Counted from the first letter of the stretch, positions 25,161 to 33,227 are shown. The stretch is DNA of 64,000 nt from Pseudomonas sp. TH43 (GCF_016650635.1 NZ_JAEKFI010000004.1:2030501-2094500); one strand, 5' to 3'. Notes: generated from the letters alone by a model not told the origin. Made by a program: numbers and translations.

Positions 25161-25599
25161 GCACGGCTCCGAAGGTAAAGATGAGCGGCATTCTACGCCG
25201 CCTGTGGACAACCGTTCGAAACTATTCCCGCGCGTGATCGGTTCGCTGGCGATTGTCGGCTTGATGATCGGTTTGATGATCGGCCGCCTGACCACGCCGG
25301 ACCCGACCGTGCTGCAACAGGTCGAGGTGACTGACGGCGGATTGGTGGTGTGGTTCAACAATGCGCCGAAGCTGCATGGCGAAGTCATCGATGGCACGGT
25401 GGCGCTGCTGTTCCAGGCCGAAGGCAAGGCGCAGAAAGGCCAGCTCAAGCTCAACGGCAAGGACGTCAATTGGCGTACGCGAGCGAGTGATGGTGGGTTG
25501 TTGCTGACGGTGCTGGCGGCGCGGCCGCTGCAGGGCGACTGGGCCGGCAGCGAGGTCGATGACCGCTGGCGGCTGGAGATTCATCTGCGCGAGCAATAA
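25159..25599 (+). CDS. Single-pass membrane protein, function unknown
   Basis: 146 residues: a hydrophilic head, one membrane helix (about 26-42, VIGSLAIVGLMIGLMIG) and a C-terminal domain of about 100 residues, probably periplasmic and rich in beta strands (LVVWFNNAPKLHGEVIDGTVALLF, GGLLLTVLAARPLQGDW). I recognise no family. ATG 25159 is preceded by AAGGA about 12 bases away; a GTG at 25204 is a possible later start. The gene diverges from trmL with overlapping start codons and ends at the edge of the repeat zone. Confidence 0.72.
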   Translation: MHGSEGKDERHSTPPVDNRSKLFPRVIGSLAIVGLMIGLMIGRLTTPDPTVLQQVEVTDGGLVVWFNNAPKLHGEVIDGTVALLFQAEGKAQKGQLKLNGKDVNWRTRASDGGLLLTVLAARPLQGDWAGSEVDDRWRLEIHLREQ

Positions 25600-25603
25600 A
25601 AGC

Positions 25604-25828
25604 GGGAATCCCTGACCTGCCTGTATCAGGGTTCCCAAAACGGCGTGGACTTCGCGTGACGCGTCGGTCCGGTGTAAAGAGGGAACCCCCGGCCTGCCTG
25701 TACCAAGGATCCCAAAAGGGTGGGCGTATCGCGTTGCGATGGACGTCCGGTGTAAAGAGGGGAATCCCCGGCCTGCCTGTACCAAGGTCCCCGAAACGGG
25801 TGGTGAATCGAATCACCTGTAAGAGGTA
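25604..25828. repeat. Three tandem approx. 78-bp repeats
   Basis: Copies begin at 25604, 25681 and 25760 (GGGAAT/ACCCC, then CCTGCCTGTA and TCCGGTGTAAAGAG), so the period is 77-79 bp. The third copy is shortened. The changing period breaks any reading frame, so it is not coding. It follows directly on the stop at 25599. Confidence 0.85.
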
Positions 25829-25882
25829 TTGCAGGGGGCGTGCCAGTTTTTAGTCTGATGAAAAAAAAGCCGCTCAAAAACG

Positions 25883-25909
25883 CGAAAGCCCCGAAATTCG
25901 GGGCTTTCG
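25883..25909. terminator. Hairpin resembling a terminator
   Basis: Arms CGAAAGCCCCGAA and TTCGGGGCTTTCG form a 13-bp stem with a one-base loop. On the minus strand a CGTTTTTG stretch follows, so it may originally have ended leftward transcripts from the ntrBC side; the plus-strand tail has few T. Confidence 0.55.
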
Positions 25910-26011
25910 TGCATTTGGAAGGTTTGTTTTTCAGTGATTTCGGAAGTGAATGTGGTGATCCGACTGTGCTCAATCACGGGTCATCGTGCATTGATGCGGT
26001 GCACAGTGGCC

Positions 26012-26664
26012 CTCACCCTAACCCTCTCCCAAAGGGAGAGGGGACTGACCGAGTTGCTGGTTCAAGCTCCGCCGACCTGAAATATTGAGCCGAACTCTGG
26101 TTTCGAAGACACCCGAGATCGGCTCCCTAACCCTCTCCCAAAGGGCGAGGGGACTGACCGAATCGCTGGTTCAAGCTACGCCGACCTGAAATATTGAGCC
26201 GAACTCTGGTTTCGAAGACACCCGAGATCGGCTCCCTAACCCTCTCCCAAAGGGCGAGGGGACTGACCGAGTTGCTGGTTCAAGCTCCGCCGACCTGAAA
26301 TATTGAGCCGAACTCTGGTTTCGAAGACACCCGAGATCGGCTCCCTAACCCTCTCCCAAGGGCGAGGGGACTGACCGAGTCGCTGGTTCAAGCTACGCCG
26401 ACCTGAAATATTGAGCCGAACTCTGGTTTCGAAGACACCCGAGATCGGCTCCCTAACCCTCTCCCAAAGGGCGAGGGGACTGACCGAGTTGCTGGTTCAA
26501 GCTCCGCCGACCTGAAATATTGAGCCGAACTCTGGTTTCGAAGACACCCGAGATCGGCTCCCTAACCCTCTCCCAAAGGGCGAGGGGACTGACCGAGTTG
26601 TTGGTTCAAGCTACGCCGACCTGAAATATTGAGCCGAACTCTGGTTTCGAAGACACCCGAGATC
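26012..26664. repeat. Six tandem copies of a 109-bp unit
   Basis: Copies begin at 26012, 26121, 26230, 26339, 26447 and 26556 (109 bp each, one 108), nearly identical. Each unit has a small palindrome (CCTCTCCCAAAGGGCGAGGGG) and the segment GACCTGAAATATTGAGCC. One variable base alternates strictly along the array (GCTCCGCC in copies 1, 3 and 5; GCTACGCC in 2, 4 and 6). The last copy ends exactly at the left end of an IS. Confidence 0.95.
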
Positions 26665-26906
26665 TGCAGTGGTCAACTAATTCCGGACACCTCGATAGGT
26701 GGTTTTGACGCCATCGCCCGCTCATAGACGGTAGGTGGCAGATATCCCAGTTTTGAGTGAAGCCGTTCGTTGTTGTAATACCCAACGATGTACTCGGTGA
26801 TGTCGCGGATCGCTTCGGTATGATTGGCGTAGTCACGTCGCCTGAACGAGCCCCATGAAAGACAGGACACCGTTTCCCCCTTACGATAAGGGATAGGCAA
26901 ACGGTT

Positions 26907-27299
26907 ATGTTTATGACTAACAGCAACGATAAGAATGGGGAGCTTTTGGGCCAGGAGCGGCGGCGCCGCTGGAGCCCAGAGCAAAAGCTGGCCATGGTTC
27001 GCGAGAGCCTTGAGCCAGGGCAAGGTGTGTCGGTCGTCGCTCGGCGCAACGGCATCAATGCCAACCAATTATTCCTGTGGCGCAAGCTGTATCAGGACGG
27101 CAGCCTGTCGGCGGTCAGCGCGGGCGAAGCCGTGGTGCCGGCCTCCGAGCTGAGCGATGCGCTCAAGCAGATCCGTGAGCTGCAACGGATGCTGGGCAAA
27201 AAAACGATGGAAGCGGAAATCCTCAAAGAAGCCGTGGAGATCGCCCGGTCGCGAAAATGGATTGCGCACTCACCCTTGTTGCCGGGGGACGACCAGTGA
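26907..27299 (+). CDS. Inner IS2-like element, OrfA
   Basis: 130 residues. Helix-turn-helix DNA-binding protein of the IS3/IS911 type: RRRWSPEQKLAMVRESLEPG, VSVVARRNGINANQLFLWRKLYQ, then a leucine-zipper-like part (LKQIRELQRMLGKKTMEAEILKEAVE). It recognises the IS ends and represses. A run of seven A (27198-27204) in this gene is the probable -1 slippage site that yields the OrfAB transposase. ATG 27.. at 26913 is an alternative start two codons inside. Confidence 0.93.
   Translation: MFMTNSNDKNGELLGQERRRRWSPEQKLAMVRESLEPGQGVSVVARRNGINANQLFLWRKLYQDGSLSAVSAGEAVVPASELSDALKQIRELQRMLGKKTMEAEILKEAVEIARSRKWIAHSPLLPGDDQ
27198..27204 (+). promoter_or_regulatory. Probable programmed -1 frameshift site (A7), inner IS
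   Basis: Seven A followed by C, read as GGC AAA AAA ACG in OrfA. The -1 frame is open from here through the orfB ATG at 27257, so slippage gives an OrfAB fusion. Confidence 0.65.
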
Positions 27300-28132
27300 A
27301 ACTGGTCAGCGAATGTCTCGGTGTGGCGCGCTCGCAATTAACGGTTCGAATCAAGCAATCGGTATCGCCCAAGACACGGCGAAGCAGGCCTGTGAACGAC
27401 GCTGAGTTGGTGGCCGAAATCCAGCAACAGGTCAGCGAACTGCCCAGCTATGGCTACCGTCGAGTCTGGGGATTGCTGCGTCGCGTCCGTGAAACCCAGT
27501 TGCTACCCGCGATCAACGTGAAGCGGGTTTACCGGGTGATGCGTGATCACAACCTGCTACTTGAACGCCGGATCAAACAACCCGGCGTGCCGCGTCGGCA
27601 CGAAGGCCGTATTGCGGTGCAAACCAGCGATACGCGTTGGTGCTCGGACGGCTTTGAATTCCGTTGCGAGGACGGCGCTAAACTGAGCGTGACCTTCGCC
27701 CTGGACTGCTGTGATCGCGAAGCCATCGGCTGGGTAGCCAGCCCAACCGGGTACAGCGGCGATGACATCCGCGACTTGATGTTGGAAAGCGTGGAGAAGC
27801 GCTTCGGTGATCAGCTGCCTGCAACGCCGGTGCAGTGGCTCAGCGATAACGGTTCGGCCTACACCGCCGAACAGACGCGCCTGTTTGCTCGACAGATCGG
27901 CTTGCAGCCGGTGACCACACCGGTGCGTAGCCCACAGAGTAATGGCATGGCAGAGAGCTTCGTGAAGACGATCAAGCGTGATTACGTGGCGCACATGCCC
28001 AAGCCGGATCGAGAAACGGCGCTGCGTAACTTGGCAATTGCCTTCGAACATTACAACGAGCAGCATCCGCACAGCGCCTTGAACTACCGTTCACCGAGGG
28101 AGTTCAGGCGCTTGGCAGTGGCATCAATTTAA
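27257..28132 (+). CDS. Inner IS2-like element, OrfB transposase
   Basis: 291 residues from its internal ATG, in the -1 frame relative to orfA; that frame is open back to the slippage run at 27198. The DDE catalytic core is intact: Asp in TRWCSDGFEF, Asp in WLSDNGSAYTAE and Glu in SNGMAESFVKTIKRDY. The N-terminal segment LPSYGYRRVWGLLRR is IS2-specific, and ALNYRSPREF closes the protein. Close in wording to IS2 OrfB of E. coli. No disruption seen. Confidence 0.95.
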   Translation: MDCALTLVAGGRPVKLVSECLGVARSQLTVRIKQSVSPKTRRSRPVNDAELVAEIQQQVSELPSYGYRRVWGLLRRVRETQLLPAINVKRVYRVMRDHNLLLERRIKQPGVPRRHEGRIAVQTSDTRWCSDGFEFRCEDGAKLSVTFALDCCDREAIGWVASPTGYSGDDIRDLMLESVEKRFGDQLPATPVQWLSDNGSAYTAEQTRLFARQIGLQPVTTPVRSPQSNGMAESFVKTIKRDYVAHMPKPDRETALRNLAIAFEHYNEQHPHSALNYRSPREFRRLAVASI

Positions 28133-28891
28133 CGGGGAGTTGGTGTCCGGTTTTGAAGGGGCAAGTCCATCGCCATACCCGCTCCATTTTCAAGCTCAGG
28201 AAGAAGCGTTCCATCACCGCATTGTCCCAGCAATTACCTTTACGGCTCATGCTCTGCTGCATGTCGTTTCTTGCCAGTAACTCTCTGTAAGTTGCACTCG
28301 CGTATTGGCTGCCACGATCCGAGTGGGCAATCAGGCCTGGCGGCGGTTGGCGCTGTGCGATGGCCAGTTGCATCGCAGTGCACACCAGCTCTGCCGGCAT
28401 GTTCGGAGCCATCGACCAGCCCACGATCTTGCGTGAAAACAAGTCCAACACCACGGCCAGATACAGCCAGCCACTGCGGGTGCGGATGTAGGTGATGTCT
28501 GCCACCCAAGCCTTGTTTGGCGCTGCCGGATCAAATTTTCGGCTCAGTACATTTTCGGCAATCGGCAGATCATGATTGCTATCGGTCGTGTGCACAAACT
28601 TGCGCTTCCAAGCCGAACGTAGCCCATTGGTACGCATTAAACGGCGGATTTTATACAGCCCAACAGACAGGCCTTTGCCGCGCAAAGCGTCGCGCAAGGG
28701 CCGGCTGCCGTAGCAGCCACCACTCTCGGCAAAAGACGCCTTGAGTTGCAAAACGACAGGACAACTCTGCCGGACGGGCGCATCAGCACGCTTTTGCGAC
28801 TCATAGAAGCCCGAGCGACTGATGCTCAGTAACCGACAGACATGTGTCACTGAGTAGGCCTTCTGTTGCAGCTGACGAACCAGTCGATACC

Positions 28892-29188
28892 TTACTTCAG
28901 CTCGCGGGCAAAGAAGGCCGTAGCCTTTTTTAAGATGTCGTTATCCATCTTGAGCTGGCGATTTTCCTGTTCCAATTGCCGGATGCGCTGTTGCTCTGCC
29001 GTCAATGGCTTGCCGATTCCGGCCTGCCCCAATTGCTCTGCCTCGTACTGTTGAACCCAGCGTCGAACGGCTGTCTCACCAATGTTCAGATCTTGGCAAA
29101 CCTGCGTAACGGTTAGCCCCTGATCCTTGATCATCTTCACGACTTGCAGCTTGAAGCTGTCGTCGAATGCCCTGCGTTTTTTGGTCAT
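28892..29188 (-). CDS. Outer IS3-family element, OrfA
   Basis: 98 residues, intact. HTH_Tnp_1 protein: MTKKRRAFDDSFKLQVVKMI, VTQVCQDLNIGETAVRRWVQQ, then a zipper-like QRIRQLEQENRQLKMDNDILKKA. The ATG at 29188 has GAGGAG eight bases upstream; a longer frame starts at 29218 but inside the terminal repeat. The gene ends shortly after an A6G slippage signal that should produce OrfAB. Confidence 0.93.
   Translation of the reverse strand: MTKKRRAFDDSFKLQVVKMIKDQGLTVTQVCQDLNIGETAVRRWVQQYEAEQLGQAGIGKPLTAEQQRIRQLEQENRQLKMDNDILKKATAFFARELK
28925..28931 (-). promoter_or_regulatory. Programmed -1 frameshift site (A6G), outer IS
   Basis: On the minus strand TTAAAAAAGG is read TTA AAA AAG in orfA. After a -1 slip the frame continues open into orfB (next residues GYGLLCPRAEVRYRLVRQLQ). 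A6G is the classic IS3-family signal. Confidence 0.8.
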
Positions 29189-29344
29189 GAATAACTCCTC
29201 GATAGATGTATTTTCCACCTATCGGGGTGTCCGGGGAAATTAGACCACTGCAATCGGCTCCCTTTCCCCTCTCCCTGTGGGGGAGAGGGCTGGGGTGAGG
29301 GGGATGGATCCTGAGCACACAACAACCCTCAAGCTAACAAACCG

Positions 29345-30781
29345 TTAACCCTCATCCCCCTCATCATCATCCCCACCATCAACCTTCATCCCCAGTTCCT
29401 TGATCTTGCGCGTCAGGGTATTACGCCCCCAACCCAACAACACCGCCGCATCACGCCGACGCCCAGCCGTGTGCTTGAGCGCCGTCTCGATCATGATCCG
29501 CTCAAACGCCGGCACTGCGCTGTCGAGCAAGCTCGACTGGCCTCGCGCCAACGCCTGATCCGCCCACTGGCGCAGCGCTTGCTCCCAGTTGGTCACCGGT
29601 GCCGAGTCCTGCGGCAGGTTCAGCAGTTCTGGCGGCAGGTCGCTGATGTGCACTTCGCGCCCGGACGCCATTACCGTGATCCAGCGGCAGGTATTCTCCA
29701 GCTGGCGCACGTTGCCGCCCCACGGCAGGTTCTTCAGGTATTCCTCGGTCTCGCTTTTCAACAGCTTCGGCTCGACCGCCAGTTCCTGCGCGGCGCGGCT
29801 GAGGAAGTGCTTGGCCAGGGTCGGGATATCTTCGCGACGATCCGACAGGCGCGGAATGTGGATGCGGATCACGTTGAGGCGGTGGAACAAGTCCTCACGG
29901 AATTTGCCGGCATGCACCAGGGTTTCCAGGTTCTGGTGGGTCGCTGCGATGATGCGCACGTCAACCTTGACCGGCACATGCCCGCCAACACGATAGAACT
30001 CGCCGTCGGCCAGAACGCGCAGCAAACGGGTCTGCGTATCCGCCGGCATGTCGCCGATTTCGTCGAGGAACAGTGTGCCGCCGTCAGCCTGCTCAAAGCG
30101 CCCGCGACGCAGGTTTGCTGCACCGGTGAACGCGCCTTTCTCATGGCCGAACAGCTCGGATTCCATCAGGTCCTTGGGGATCGCCGCCATGTTCAGCGCG
30201 ATGAACGGCGAAGCCGCGCGTGGGCTGTGGCGGTGCAGGGCGTGGGCGACCAGTTCTTTACCGGTGCCGGATTCGCCATTGATCAACACGGTGATGTTGG
30301 AGTGGCTCAAGCGGCCGATGGCGCGAAACACTTCCTGCATCGCCGGCGCTTCGCCGATGATTTCCGGGGTGCGGGTCAGCGCGGGCACCACTTCCAGGCC
30401 TTGCTGTTCTTGCGCGTGCTGATTGGCGCGCTTGACCAGCGACACCGCTTCATCAACGTCGAACGGCTTGGGCAGGTACTCAAACGCACCGCCCTGATAA
30501 GAGGCGACAGCGCTGTCCAGATCGGAATGAGCGGTCATGATGATGACCGGCAACCGTGGGTGCTGCTCGCGAATCCGCGCCAACAGATCCAGGCCACTGG
30601 CACCCGGCATGCGGATGTCGGAAATGATCACATCCGGCTGCTGACGGGCCAGGCGACTCATCACGCCATCCGCGCTGTCGAAGCTCTGCGTGGTCATGCC
30701 TTCCTGCTGCAAGGCCTTTTCCAGAACCCAACGGATAGAACGGTCGTCATCGACGATCCAGACGGTTTCACTACGGCTCAT
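29345..30781 (-). CDS. ntrC: Nitrogen regulator NtrC (NR(I))
   Basis: A 478-residue sigma-54 activator. Receiver domain 1-120 with phosphorylated Asp55 (IISDIRMPG) and Lys105 (YLPKPF). AAA+ domain 140-370: Walker A GESGTGKE (169-176), the sigma-54 contact loop GAFTGA (216-221) and Walker B GGTLFLDEI. C-terminal Fis-type HTH (VLLGWGRNTLTRKIKEL). The tail is acidic (DGGDDDEGDEG). It overlaps ntrB by four bases. Likely targets in this window are glnA and perhaps the GABA-type permease and hutU. Confidence 0.98.
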   Translation of the reverse strand: MSRSETVWIVDDDRSIRWVLEKALQQEGMTTQSFDSADGVMSRLARQQPDVIISDIRMPGASGLDLLARIREQHPRLPVIIMTAHSDLDSAVASYQGGAFEYLPKPFDVDEAVSLVKRANQHAQEQQGLEVVPALTRTPEIIGEAPAMQEVFRAIGRLSHSNITVLINGESGTGKELVAHALHRHSPRAASPFIALNMAAIPKDLMESELFGHEKGAFTGAANLRRGRFEQADGGTLFLDEIGDMPADTQTRLLRVLADGEFYRVGGHVPVKVDVRIIAATHQNLETLVHAGKFREDLFHRLNVIRIHIPRLSDRREDIPTLAKHFLSRAAQELAVEPKLLKSETEEYLKNLPWGGNVRQLENTCRWITVMASGREVHISDLPPELLNLPQDSAPVTNWEQALRQWADQALARGQSSLLDSAVPAFERIMIETALKHTAGRRRDAAVLLGWGRNTLTRKIKELGMKVDGGDDDEGDEG

Positions 30782-31863
30782 GTCGATGTGGCTCCTTGTT
30801 CCAGTGGCAGAAAGATCGAGAACGTGGTGTGGCCTGGATGGCTGTCACATTCGATCAGGCCCTGGTGCTGGCTGATGATGTTCTGGGTAATGGCCAGGCC
30901 CAGCCCGGTACCGTCCGGACGGCCGCTGACCATGGGAAAGAAAATGGTTTCCTGAAGTTCCGCGGGGATCCCCGGGCCGTTGTCGATGATCTCGATCTTG
31001 GTCACCAGACGATGGCGGATATGGCCGATGGTGAACTGGCGCATGGCGCGGGTGCGCAGGCTGATGCGGCCCAGGCGCAACTCGTTCTGGCTGCTGATCG
31101 CCTGCATCGCATTGCGCACGATGTTCAACACCGCCTGAATCATTTGCTCACGGTCGATCAGTACGTCGGGAATACTCGGGTCGTAATCGCGCACCAAGGT
31201 GATGCAGCCCTGGCTCTCCGCTTCGACCAAATGGCAGACGCGTTCGAGCACTTCGTGGACATTGCACATCGCCAGCGACGGCAGTTTGTTCGAACCGAGC
31301 ATGCGATCGACCAGGTTGCGCAGACGGTCGGCCTCTTCAATGATCACGTTGGTGTAGTCGCGCAGGCTGTCTTCCGGCAGTTCGCGGGCCAGCAGCTGCG
31401 CCGCGCCACGGATGCCTCCGAGCGGGTTCTTGATCTCATGGGCGAGACCGCGCACCAGCATCTTGCTGGTTTCCTGCTTGGAAATTTGCGCCTCTTCCTT
31501 GGTGATCCGCAGCAAGCGGTCGCGCGGGTGGACTTCCAGCAGAAGCATGGTCGCGCCATTGCTGAGAATCGGCGTCACAGCGTAATCCACGGTCAGGGTC
31601 TGGCCTGTGAGGGCGGTGAGCATCGCTTCGCGTTTGGTGAACGGGTGGGCTTGTTCTACCGCTTGGCGCAGGGAGTTCAGTGCCTCGGTGGATTCGGTGA
31701 ACAGCTCGCTGATGAACTGGCCATGGCTGCGCTGCCCGCTGATGGCGAGCAGCATCTCCGCCGCCGGGTTCATGTACTCAAGGCGTAATTCGGCGTCGAG
31801 CAGGATGGTGGCGGTGGTCAGGTTGTCGAGCAGCAAACGGTGGATTGCGTCGCTAATGGTCAT
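30778..31863 (-). CDS. ntrB: Nitrogen sensor kinase/phosphatase NtrB (NR(II))
   Basis: 361 residues, cytoplasmic. PAS domain about 8-115 (LDNLTTATILLDAELRLEYMNPAAEML), dimerisation/H-box with His142 (GLAHEIKNPLGGIRGAAQLL) and the HATPase region with N, G1 and G2 boxes (NIVRNAMQAI, EIIDNGPGIP, GRPDGTGLGLAI). There is no membrane segment. It phosphorylates or dephosphorylates NtrC under PII (GlnK) control. The ATG at 31863 follows GAGG and gives the standard start; the frame runs on upstream without a ribosome site. Confidence 0.97.
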   Translation of the reverse strand: MTISDAIHRLLLDNLTTATILLDAELRLEYMNPAAEMLLAISGQRSHGQFISELFTESTEALNSLRQAVEQAHPFTKREAMLTALTGQTLTVDYAVTPILSNGATMLLLEVHPRDRLLRITKEEAQISKQETSKMLVRGLAHEIKNPLGGIRGAAQLLARELPEDSLRDYTNVIIEEADRLRNLVDRMLGSNKLPSLAMCNVHEVLERVCHLVEAESQGCITLVRDYDPSIPDVLIDREQMIQAVLNIVRNAMQAISSQNELRLGRISLRTRAMRQFTIGHIRHRLVTKIEIIDNGPGIPAELQETIFFPMVSGRPDGTGLGLAITQNIISQHQGLIECDSHPGHTTFSIFLPLEQGATST

Positions 31864-32094
31864 CGGAGCCTCTTTTGGGGGCGGAGCGTGCGCAACAAGC
31901 AAGCGTCGGTGAACGGAAAATGCAAAAACCAAACCAAGGCTCCGAAAAGAAGCGCTCAACCCCTGAAACAGGCGTTTGACGCTCGTTTGCGTGGCGCTTG
32001 GCCAGCTCGAACGGGAAGTTTCGAACCAAAATGGGTTGGATTGTGAGTACGGTGCAGCCTGTTGCACCAATATAGTGCGCAAAGCTGAACGGCG

Positions 32095-32718
32095 TTAGAA
32101 GAAACGCAAGAAGGGATTTTTCGGTTCGGGCGGTTTGTCTTTAAGCGGGCATTCCGGGCGCACGCCGTAGTCGTCGGCAGCGCAGGGTTTGACCTGGCGC
32201 TTCTGTGCGAGCGAGATGCGCAGCATGTGGAAAGGCTGGTTGGCGGTGCGCTCGACAGTGCGCCCTTCGGCGTCGAGGATTTCCACGGAAAGGTTGTGGC
32301 TGCCACGATCGATGTTTGTCAGTGGGAAAACAGGCGTCAGTCCGGGTTCACCGGTGGCCTGGCCATCCAGCAACAAGCGGTAGCGATGACCTTTTTGCAG
32401 GCCCGGTTCGCTGGTAACGCTGACGATGATTTCGCCGGCGCTGCTGCGAATCGTTGCATCGGGCTCGGGCACCAGAATGCGCAGCATGTCGTAGTGGAAC
32501 AGCGGTTGCTCCGGGGATTTTTTTGCCGTGGTGAGCGGCGCGGCGGCGGTTGGGTTTGCCGACATACGATTGCTGGTGGCGATGGGCACACGCTTGGCAT
32601 TGCCGTGTGGCTGGTCGGTGTAGACGCGATTGCCGTGCGCATCGACGTAGGTAAAGACCTCTGCCGAGGCTTGCAACGTCATCATGGCCAAAGCGGCGAC
32701 CAGCCACGCGCGAATCAT
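32095..32718 (-). CDS. DUF4124 domain exported protein
   Basis: 207 residues. Signal peptide (AWLVAALAMMTLQASA), then the DUF4124 motif EVFTYVDAHGNRVYTDQPHG, a linker, and a Ig-like C-terminal part (IIVSVTSEPGLQKGHRYRLLLDGQ, SHNLSVEILDAEG). The C-terminal tail has two cysteines (VKPCAADDYGVRPECP) that may pair. It is the second of two homologous genes overlapping by four bases, located upstream of ntrBC in the same direction. Probably periplasmic; function unknown. Confidence 0.87.
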   Translation of the reverse strand: MIRAWLVAALAMMTLQASAEVFTYVDAHGNRVYTDQPHGNAKRVPIATSNRMSANPTAAAPLTTAKKSPEQPLFHYDMLRILVPEPDATIRSSAGEIIVSVTSEPGLQKGHRYRLLLDGQATGEPGLTPVFPLTNIDRGSHNLSVEILDAEGRTVERTANQPFHMLRISLAQKRQVKPCAADDYGVRPECPLKDKPPEPKNPFLRFF

Positions 32719-33227
32719 GGCTTGTGTACTCGCTGCACAGTGAAGGCCACGGGCGGGCTTTGCTGAACGATTGTTTGCCCGTCGATGACCTGGACGGCCA
32801 GTCGATGCTCACCCCGGTCAACATTCACCAACTGCAGGATTGTCACGTTGCTCGGCTGGCCATACGGTTCATCGTCGAGCACCAGCCGTAATTGATGCGG
32901 CGACTGCAGACGCGGTTTGATCAGCACATTGACGGTGAAGGTGCCGTTGTTGGCGCGCAAGGCTTCTTCAGTGGGCAGACCGGCGAGTTCCAGTACTTCA
33001 TAAGCGCTCTGCGCAGGTTGGCGCTTGTCCGCATCGGAGGCCGGCAACGTGCTCGGCGCTTGCGGCTCGACCCGATTGAGCGGCGGCAACTCCACCGGCT
33101 GCGCCTTGACCCCGTCCGGCGAGTGATCGCTGTACACCGTGTTGCCGTTGGCGTCGGTGTACTTGTAGATCTGCGCGGCGGCGGGCAGGGCGATCACCAG
33201 CAGGATGTATGAAAAGGTGCGACCCAT
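32715..33227 (-). CDS. DUF4124 domain exported protein (paralogue)
   Basis: 170 residues. Signal peptide 1-18 (FSYILLVIALPAAA), DUF4124 motif QIYKYTDANGNTVYSDHSPDG and an Ig-like C-terminal part (TFTVNVLIKPRLQSPHQLRLVLDDEPYG, DRGEHRLAVQVID). Same architecture as the downstream gene, with which it overlaps by ATGA, so they come from a duplication and are made together. Neither has catalytic motifs. Function unknown. Confidence 0.87.
   Translation of the reverse strand: MGRTFSYILLVIALPAAAQIYKYTDANGNTVYSDHSPDGVKAQPVELPPLNRVEPQAPSTLPASDADKRQPAQSAYEVLELAGLPTEEALRANNGTFTVNVLIKPRLQSPHQLRLVLDDEPYGQPSNVTILQLVNVDRGEHRLAVQVIDGQTIVQQSPPVAFTVQRVHKP

Larger units (their letters stand above)
26843..28169 (+). 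mobile_element. Inner IS2-like insertion sequence (IS3 family)
   Basis: A 1327-bp element with imperfect terminal inverted repeats (26843-26871 and 28142-28169; shared GCCCC and GGACACC), starting TG and ending CA. A perfect 5-bp target duplication TCGCC flanks it (26838-26842 and 28170-28174), the size typical of the IS2 group. orfA and orfB look intact, so it may be active. Confidence 0.94.
26673..28924 (-). pseudogene. Outer IS transposase orfB, split by the inner IS
   Basis: IS3-family DDE transposase (rve domain), broken in two. The N-terminal part (28924 down to 28170) includes HTH_21-like GCYGSRPLRDALR, the first Asp in WVADITYIRT, the second in HSDRGSQYAS and Glu in NAVMERFF. The C-terminal part (26842 to 26673) continues RRDYANHTEAIRDITEYI and ends IEVSGIS. 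Rejoining across the duplicated TCGCC restores the frame at MERVWRRDYANH. Translation would begin by frameshift from orfA. As it stands, the larger piece runs on into the inner IS for about 20 foreign residues. Confidence 0.92.
26665..29252 (-). mobile_element. Outer IS3-family insertion sequence (interrupted)
   Basis: Terminal inverted repeats of 35 bp, 26665-26699 and 29218-29252, begin TGCAGTGGTC and share GGACACC-CGATAGG. A 3-bp target duplication ATC flanks it (26662-26664 and 29253-29255). Without the inner element the IS is about 1256 bp. It carries orfA and orfB on the minus strand joined by an A6G frameshift site. Inactivated by the inner IS, which splits orfB. Confidence 0.93.
26010..29301. 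repeat. MITE-like palindromic element, copy 2, expanded and interrupted
   Basis: Terminal inverted repeats of 21 bp with two mismatches lie at 26010-26030 and 29281-29301 (core CCCTCACCC...CCTCTCCC). They match the ends of the copies at 17846-18006 and 40781-40956. Between them are the 6 x 109-bp array and the nested insertion sequences. Removing the insertion (2588 bp plus the 3-bp duplication) and five surplus 109-bp units leaves about 157 bp, the size expected for one element. Confidence 0.75.

Noticed and set aside
25222..25973. Open frames across the 78-bp repeats on the minus strand
   Set aside because: The repeat period is not a multiple of three, so the apparent repeated peptide shifts frame between copies; no start signals.
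26012..26664. Regular repeats resembling a CRISPR array
   Set aside because: The 109-bp units follow each other with no unique spacers, and there are no cas genes.
26606..27085. Open frames crossing the left end of the outer IS
   Set aside because: They are chimeras of inner-IS antisense sequence, the outer orfB tail and the 109-bp repeat.
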